NCBI RefSeq assembly: GCF_014490485.1
Contig: NZ_JACTVA010000048.1
Location: forward strand, 1 to 40,745
Reading direction: 5' to 3'
Source: Teichococcus aerophilus
Lineage (GTDB): Bacteria; Pseudomonadota; Alphaproteobacteria; Acetobacterales; Acetobacteraceae
DNA length: 40,745 nt
Positions 33,583 to 40,745 of the stretch are shown in pieces (within the stretch, counting starts at the first letter, position 1; each line of letters begins with the position of its first letter). Under the pieces are notes generated by a model. The model did no database searches. It was given only the letters and a program-made list of their open reading frames with translations, and was not told the origin of the DNA. A program made the translations under genes and the position numbers.

Positions 33583-33587
33583 CGGCC

Positions 33588-34034
33588 TCAATCCACAGCC
33601 GCCCGCATATAGACGCGGAAGAATCCATTCTCCTCCCGCCGGTCGTATTCCGTGAAGCCCAGCCGCTGGTAGATGCCGATGTTGCGGGTCATCAGCGCAT
33701 TGGTCAGCAACCGCACTTCCGGCACGCCGCGCTGTCTGGCTTCATCGAAGACGAAGCGCATCAGCAACTGGCCGAGGCCTTTGCGGCCGAGGTCGGGGTC
33801 GAGGGCGATGTTGTCCAGCCAGAGGTGGTCCGGCGCATCTTCCAGCACCAGAAGGCCGAGGATGCGGGCGTCGTCCTCCAGCACCCAGGCCTGGCCGGCG
33901 GCGATGCGGGCGGCGTAGTCGTCGTCCATCGGGGCGGGGCGGCGGCCGATGACGGGCAGGTAGTGGGCGTAGGCGCGTTCGACCAGCGCGGCCAGCAGGG
34001 CGTCTTCCCCGGGCCGCGCCGGACGGATGCTCAT
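33588..34034 (-). CDS. GNAT-family N-acetyltransferase
   Basis: A 148-residue acetyltransferase with the acetyl-CoA motif DPDLGRKGLGQLLMRFVFDEA near 77-97 and the later NIGIYQRLGF. Substrate could be an amino group of a small molecule or a protein; nothing nearby fixes it. ATG 34034 overlaps the tldD stop (ATGA). It is the last gene of a four-gene overlapping unit. Confidence 0.92.
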   Translation of the reverse strand: MSIRPARPGEDALLAALVERAYAHYLPVIGRRPAPMDDDYAARIAAGQAWVLEDDARILGLLVLEDAPDHLWLDNIALDPDLGRKGLGQLLMRFVFDEARQRGVPEVRLLTNALMTRNIGIYQRLGFTEYDRREENGFFRVYMRAAVD

Positions 34035-35454
34035 ACGGCGGTGCCGCCGACGGTCAGGCCGTTCATCTTCAGCGTGGGCTGGCCGACGCCCACGGGCACG
34101 CCCTGGCCCTGCTTGCCGCAGGTGCCGATGCCGGGATCCATGCCCATGTCGTTGCCGATCATGGAGATCTTGGTCAGCGCATCGGCGCCGGAGCCGATGA
34201 GGGTGGCGCCCTTCACCGGCGCGCCGATCTTGCCGTTCTCCACCAGATAGGCCTCGGAGGCGGAAAAGACGAACTTGCCGCTGGTGATATCCACCTGGCC
34301 GCCGCCGAAATTCACCGCGTAGATGCCGCGCTTCACCGAGGCGAGGATCTCGTCCGGGCTGTGCTGGCCGGCCATCATGACGGTGTTGGTCATGCGCGGC
34401 ATGGGGGCGTGGGCGTAGCTCTGGCGGCGGCCGTTGCCCGTGGGTGCCACGCCCATCAGCCGCGCGTTCTGCCGGTCCTGGATGAAGCCTTTGAGGATGC
34501 CGTCCTCGATCATGACGGTGCGGCCGGTGGGGGTGCCTTCGTCGTCGATGGTCAGGCTGCCGCGGCGGTCGGGGATCGTGCCGTCATCGACGACGGTGAC
34601 GCCGGGGGCGGCGATGCGCTGGCCGAGCAGGCCGGAAAACGCGGACGTCTTCTTGCGGTTGAAGTCGCCTTCCAAGCCGTGGCCGATGGCTTCGTGCAGC
34701 AGGATGCCGGGCCAGCCCGGGCCGAGCACGACTTCCATCTCCCCGGCCGGCGCGGGCACGGCGTCGAGGTTCAGCAGCGCCTGGCGCAGCGCCTGCTCGA
34801 TGGCGTCCTTCCAGGTGGCCTCGCTGGTGATCTGCCCGTAGGTGAAGCGGCCGCCGAGGCCGTGGCTGCCGGTCTCCCGCCGTCCATCGGCCTCGACCAC
34901 CACGGCGATGCTGAGGCGCACCAGGGGGCGGAGGTCGGCGACCCGGGTACCGTCCGCGCGCAGGATCTGCACCGCCTGCCATTCGCCGGTCAGGCTGGCC
35001 ATCACCTGGGTGACGCGCGGGTCCCGCGCGCGGGCATGGGCATCGATCGCGGCCAGCAGCGCGGTCTTGGCGGCGAAGTCCATCTCCGGCAGCGGGTTGT
35101 CCGGCACATAGAGGCGGGCATTGGTGGCACGCGGCGCAACGGCGAGGCTGCCGGAGGCGCCGGAAGAGATGGCGCGCACCGTCTCCGCCGCCCGCTTCAG
35201 CGCGGGTTCGGAGATGTCGCCGCCATGGGCGTAGCCGGCGGCTTCCCCCTTCACGGCGCGCAGGCCGAAGCCGCGCGTGGTGTCGAAGCTGGCGGTGCGG
35301 ATGCGGCCGTCATCCAGGCTGATGGCCTCGCTTTCCCGGTATTCCAGGAACAGCTCGCCATCCTCGGCGCCGGCCAGGGCGTTCTGCAGGATGCGGGTGG
35401 CGGCGGTCGGGTCCAGCTCGCGGAAGAACAGGCGGTCGGTGGTGTCGAGGGCGC

Positions 35455-35458
<4 letters not shown>
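34031..35458 (-). CDS. tldD: metalloprotease TldD
   Basis: A 475-residue cytoplasmic protease subunit. The zinc motif HEAIGHGLEGD sits near residues 253-263 and the C-terminal GIGTCGKQGQGVPVGVGQP carries the third ligand region. TldD works with TldE/PmbA as a heterodimer that cuts unfolded or modified peptides; tldE is not in this window. In many alphaproteobacteria tldD lies next to the cytochrome oxidase genes; here heme A synthase is two genes upstream, which agrees. Both ends overlap neighbours by 4 bp (ATGA). Confidence 0.96.
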
Positions 35459-37703
<2,245 letters not shown>

Positions 37704-37707
<4 letters not shown>

Positions 37708-38777
37708 GCTGTCCTGGGCCGGCGGAGGGCGTGAAGGGTGGCGAGCGCCGCCGTCAGCACCGCCACCGCCACCGCCTGGTGCAGGGTACCGAGCCAGGCG
37801 GGGACGACCAGCAGCAGGGTGGCGACGCCCAGCGCGTATTGCAGCGCCACGGTGCCACCCAGCGCCAGCAGCGCGGTGCGGGCGCGGCCGGCGGGCAGCA
37901 CGCGGGCGCCCCAGAAGGCCAGGGCCAGCGCGCACAGCCCGGCCAGGGTGGCCAGCAGGCGGTGGTTGAACTGCACGGCGGCGATGTTGGCGGTGAAGTT
38001 CAGCCAGAAGGGGGAGAGCATGGCGTAGCCGGCGGGCACCAGCCGGCCATCCATCAACGGGAAGGTGTTGTAGTCCAGCCCGGCCTTCAGCCCGGCGACA
38101 AAGCCGCCCGCCAGCATGGCGAGCACGACCAGCCCGGCGGTGGGGTGCGCCAGGCGGCGGAGCGGGGCGGCGGCCGCGGGGGCGTCGCGTTCGGGGTGGC
38201 GCAGCGTCATCGCCGTCCACAGCAGCACGCCGTAGAGCAGCAGCGCCAGCCCAAGATGCACCACGAGGCGGTAGGGGGAGACGGCGGTGCGGTCCGCCTC
38301 GAACCCCGAGGCGACCATGAACCAGCCGACGGCGCCCTGCATGCCGCCCAGCAGGAACAGCACCACCAGGCGCGGCTTCAGCCCGGCGGGGATGCGGCCG
38401 CGCACCCAGAACCAGATGAGCGGTAGCAGGAAGGCCAGGCCGATCAGCCGCCCCCACAGCCGGTGGGACCATTCCAGCCAGAAGATGCGCTGGAAGCCTT
38501 CCAGCCCGAAGCCCTGGTTGACCAGCTGGTATTGCGGAATGGTGCGGTACAGGTCGAACAGCCGCTGCCATTCGGCATGGGAGAGCGGTGGCAGCGTGCC
38601 GGAGAGCGGCGCCCATTCCATGATGGAGAGGCCGGAGCCGGTCAGCCGCGTGGCGCCGCCCAGGGCGACCATCACCCACACCATGCCGGCCACGGCCAGC
38701 AGCCAGCGGGCGATGGCCTGCCGGTCAGCGGCATCGCGGGAGAGAGGGGCTGGGGAGGGGGGCACATCGAAGGGCAT
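37704..38777 (-). CDS. ctaA: heme A synthase, COX15/CtaA family
   Basis: A 357-residue inner-membrane protein with about eight helices in two similar halves. It oxidises the methyl group of heme O to the formyl group of heme A for aa3 oxidases. Conserved histidines are in WSHRLWGR, VVHLGLALL, QFNHRLLATLAG and GTLHQAVAV. The proteobacterial (type 2, COX15) form is recognised by GGATRLTGSGLSIMEWAP near the start. ATG 38777 is used; a GTG at 38798 would add seven residues. It is the first gene of a unit with the PAS kinase, tldD and the GNAT gene. Confidence 0.95.
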
Positions 38778-39045
38778 GATAGGGCGGCTTCTTAGCACAG
38801 CCGGCGGCGCTTGTGCCTCGCCGGTATGTCGGGGCTCTCAGGCGCTTTGCGGCTGCGCGGCGGGGGGCGGGCCTGGTGGCGCGCTGATCTTGCGGGTGCG
38901 GATGCCTCACGCGCCAGGGGCGCGTCGGCGGTTCGGGGTGCGGCCGGACATTGCCGGGGAGGCCAGGCCCCGTGGCCTCGTTGGGCAGGGCTGCATGCCA
39001 TGTGGCTTGTTCGGTGCTGCGGTGCCTGCTACGCCGCGCCTCCAC
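38778..39045. other. divergent control region, heme A synthase / glycosyltransferase
   Basis: A 268-bp gap that must hold both promoters. No repeat of the families above, no known operator and no RNA were seen. Confidence 0.5.
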
Positions 39046-39807
39046 ATGTCAGACGTAATCCCCTCGGCGCAGATGCCGGCCTCTCCCCTGCTGGCGGTTG
39101 TCGTCCCCGTGCGCAACGAGGCGGAGAACATCGCCCCCCTGGTGGCCGAGATCTCGGCGGCGCTGGCGGATGTGGCGCATGAGATCATCTATATCGACGA
39201 CGGTTCGACCGACGGCACGGCGCAGGCGCTGGCCAGCGTGGCGGCGGTGACGCCCACATTGCGGGTGCTGCGGCATGCGGCGTCCTGCGGCCAGTCCGCC
39301 GCCATCGTCAGCGGCGTGCGCGCGGCGCGGGCCGAATGGATCGCCACGCTGGATGGGGACGGGCAGAACGACCCGGCCGATATCCCGGCGATGTGGGCCT
39401 TCGTGCAGGCCGAGCCGGAGAATGCCCGGCTGTTGGCCGCCGGCTGGCGGGTGACGCGCAAGGACACCCAGGTGAAGCGGCTCTCCAGCCGCTGGGCCAA
39501 CCGCATCCGCGCCGGGCTGCTGGGCGACGAGACGCCGGATACCGGCTGCGGCCTGAAGCTGTTCCCGCGCGCGCTGTTCCTGGAGCTGCCGCCCTTCGAT
39601 CATATGCACCGCTACCTGCCGGCCCTGGTGCTGCGGGTGGGTGGGCGCGTCGTCAGCCGCCCGGTGAACCACCGGCCGCGCACGCGCGGCGTTTCCAATT
39701 ACGGCACGCTGGACCGCGCGCTGGTCGGCATCACCGACCTGATGGGCGTGATGTGGCTGCAACGGCGCTGGAAGCGCCCGCAACTGCTGCCCGCCCGGGA
39801 TCAATGA
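39046..39807 (+). CDS. family 2 glycosyltransferase (dolichol-phosphate-mannose-synthase-like)
   Basis: A 253-residue GT-A fold enzyme with VVVPVRNEAENIAPLV near 17-32, the metal-binding region IIYIDDGSTDGT and TLDGDGQNDPADI, and the GCGLKLFPR loop. There is no C-terminal membrane domain, unlike polyprenol-linked ArnC or GtrB forms. It may transfer a sugar to a polyprenyl phosphate. The start ATG 39046 is chosen; a second ATG at 39073 (MPASPLLAVVVP) is also reasonable. Its TGA overlaps the next start (ATGA). Confidence 0.9.
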   Translation: MSDVIPSAQMPASPLLAVVVPVRNEAENIAPLVAEISAALADVAHEIIYIDDGSTDGTAQALASVAAVTPTLRVLRHAASCGQSAAIVSGVRAARAEWIATLDGDGQNDPADIPAMWAFVQAEPENARLLAAGWRVTRKDTQVKRLSSRWANRIRAGLLGDETPDTGCGLKLFPRALFLELPPFDHMHRYLPALVLRVGGRVVSRPVNHRPRTRGVSNYGTLDRALVGITDLMGVMWLQRRWKRPQLLPARDQ

Positions 39808-40526
39808 CCGGCAAATCTACGACCGGCAGGCCCGCCATTCCGCCCCGGCTGGCCTCCCTGGGCAAGCTGGCCCTGCTGGCGGCCGGGCTGGCGCTGGGTG
39901 GCTGGCTGGTGCGGGAGCTGGGCGGCGGCCGGCCGGAAGCCTGGGTCGAGCGCTTCGGCCTGCAGCAGACGCTATGGGGCGAGACCGCCTTCCTGGTACT
40001 TGGCACGCTGGCCTGCGCCGTGGGCGTGCCGCGCCAGGCGGTGGCGTTCCTCGGTGGCTATGCCTTCGGTGCCTGGATCGGTGGCGGGCTGAGCCTGCTG
40101 GCGCAGCTGCTGGGCTGCGCGGCGGCGTTCGGCTGGGCCGCGCTTGTCGGGCGTGGCTGGGCGGAACGGCGGCTGGCCGGGCGCTTCGGCCGGCGGCTGC
40201 GGGCCTTGCGGGACGTGCTGGCGGCCAGCCCCTTCAACACCACCCTGGCGCTGCGGCTGCTGCCGATCGGCAACAACCTGGCGCTGAACCTGCTGGCCGG
40301 GCTTTCGGGCCTGCCGCTGCTGGCCTTCCTGGCCGGTTCCGCGGTCGGCTACCTGCCGCAGACGGTGATTTTCGCGCTCGCCGGCAGCGGCGTGGCGGTG
40401 GACCGGCAGGGGCAGATCATCCTGGCTGTGGTGCTGTTCGTCGTCTCGGCGGCGCTGGGGCTGTGGATGCTGCGGCGCCACCGCGCCGGCCGCGCCATGG
40501 ATGATGCGACGCAGCAGCCAGAGTGA
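39804..40526 (+). CDS. VTT/DedA-like membrane protein
   Basis: A 240-residue protein with several hydrophobic segments and the VTT (SNARE-associated) pattern: VGVPRQAVAFLGGYAFGAWIG near 70-90, the cytosolic basic segment and RLLPIGNNLALNLLAGLSG near 150-168. DedA/TVP38 relatives are flippase-like proteins for polyprenyl or phospholipids. Being coupled to a polyprenol-type glycosyltransferase fits a lipid-carrier role, by inference. The stop is followed by 45 bp before an Smr-type gene. Confidence 0.87.
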   Translation: MTGKSTTGRPAIPPRLASLGKLALLAAGLALGGWLVRELGGGRPEAWVERFGLQQTLWGETAFLVLGTLACAVGVPRQAVAFLGGYAFGAWIGGGLSLLAQLLGCAAAFGWAALVGRGWAERRLAGRFGRRLRALRDVLAASPFNTTLALRLLPIGNNLALNLLAGLSGLPLLAFLAGSAVGYLPQTVIFALAGSGVAVDRQGQIILAVVLFVVSAALGLWMLRRHRAGRAMDDATQQPE

Positions 40527-40571
40527 ATCCGGCGGTTTATCCCGCCGCCCGCCGCCTGTAAGACACGGACC

Positions 40572-40745
40572 ATGGCCCGCCGCGCTCGCACCCTGACAGA
40601 CGAGGACCGCGCGCTGTGGCGTGCCTTCGCCTCCCACGTGCTGCCGCTGCCCGGGCATGCGTTGCCGCCGCCACCCCCTGTTCCGGTAGCCCCGCCGCCG
40701 CCCGCGCCCACCGCCCCGGCCCCCGTGCCGCCGCCCGCCGTGGCG
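40572..40745 (+). CDS. Smr-domain-type protein, C-terminus cut by window edge
   Basis: The visible 58 residues are MARRARTLTDEDRALWRAFASHVLPLPG and then a Pro/Ala-rich linker. This N-terminus (R-x-LTDEDRALW, then PLPG) is typical of the alphaproteobacterial Smr/MutS2-C-type nuclease-domain proteins, where the Smr domain follows the linker outside this window. The call rests on the N-terminus only. Confidence 0.68.
   Translation, partial: MARRARTLTDEDRALWRAFASHVLPLPGHALPPPPPVPVAPPPPAPTAPAPVPPPAVA

Overview
This is a GC-rich chromosomal segment from an alphaproteobacterium, most likely an Acetobacteraceae member close to Roseomonas. The reasons are a GcrA cell-cycle regulator, a PhyR/NepR/EcfG general stress response locus, the gene order mutM - enoyl-CoA hydratase - rpsT - dnaA that is common in alphaproteobacteria, and two orphan TctC/Bug periplasmic binding proteins. 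No phage, plasmid, transposase, CRISPR, rRNA or tRNA gene was seen. The identification is by recognition only; no database search was possible.

Layout. 1-13.2 kb: start of gcrA, a formamidase/WcbI-like pair, an orphan TctC protein, an ABC exporter, a small membrane protein, an SGNH-hydrolase-like protein, corA, the methionine-salvage operon mtnB-mtnD-mtnC, tatA and a second TctC protein. 13.4-22 kb: ppc, a CHAP lipoprotein, then dnaA, rpsT, an enoyl-CoA hydratase and mutM. 22.1-28.1 kb: a general stress response island with three small envelope proteins, an operon ecfG-nepR-HWE/HisKA_2 kinase, a second EcfG-like sigma factor, phyR, csbD and a DUF1328 protein. EcfG-type promoter candidates lie before csbD and before a small lipoprotein. 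28.4-33.3 kb: a polar-amino-acid-type ABC importer operon, a divergent GntR/FCD regulator and a 5-dehydro-4-deoxyglucarate dehydratase, with near-identical GntR half-palindrome operators in both control regions. 33.6-38.8 kb: a tightly overlapping operon of heme A synthase, a four-PAS histidine kinase, TldD and a GNAT acetyltransferase. 39-40.7 kb: a family 2 glycosyltransferase, a VTT/DedA-like membrane protein and the start of an Smr-type protein.

The most unusual signal is not in the genes. Most gaps longer than about 250 bp carry a member of a mosaic family of 247-387 bp intergenic elements. They have inverted terminal hairpins that look like inward-facing intrinsic terminators, often around a central long palindrome. 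Three copies (2623-2872, 11959-12206, 28109-28355) align end to end, one of them inverted. A fourth (33301-33582) has the same core design, with base-pair-preserving changes in the hairpin but different ends. A fifth (16216-16602) has the same ends but a different core. A second subfamily (6534-6819, 20608-20890) carries palindromic ends. These elements usually abut stop codons and probably serve as terminators for genes on one or both sides.
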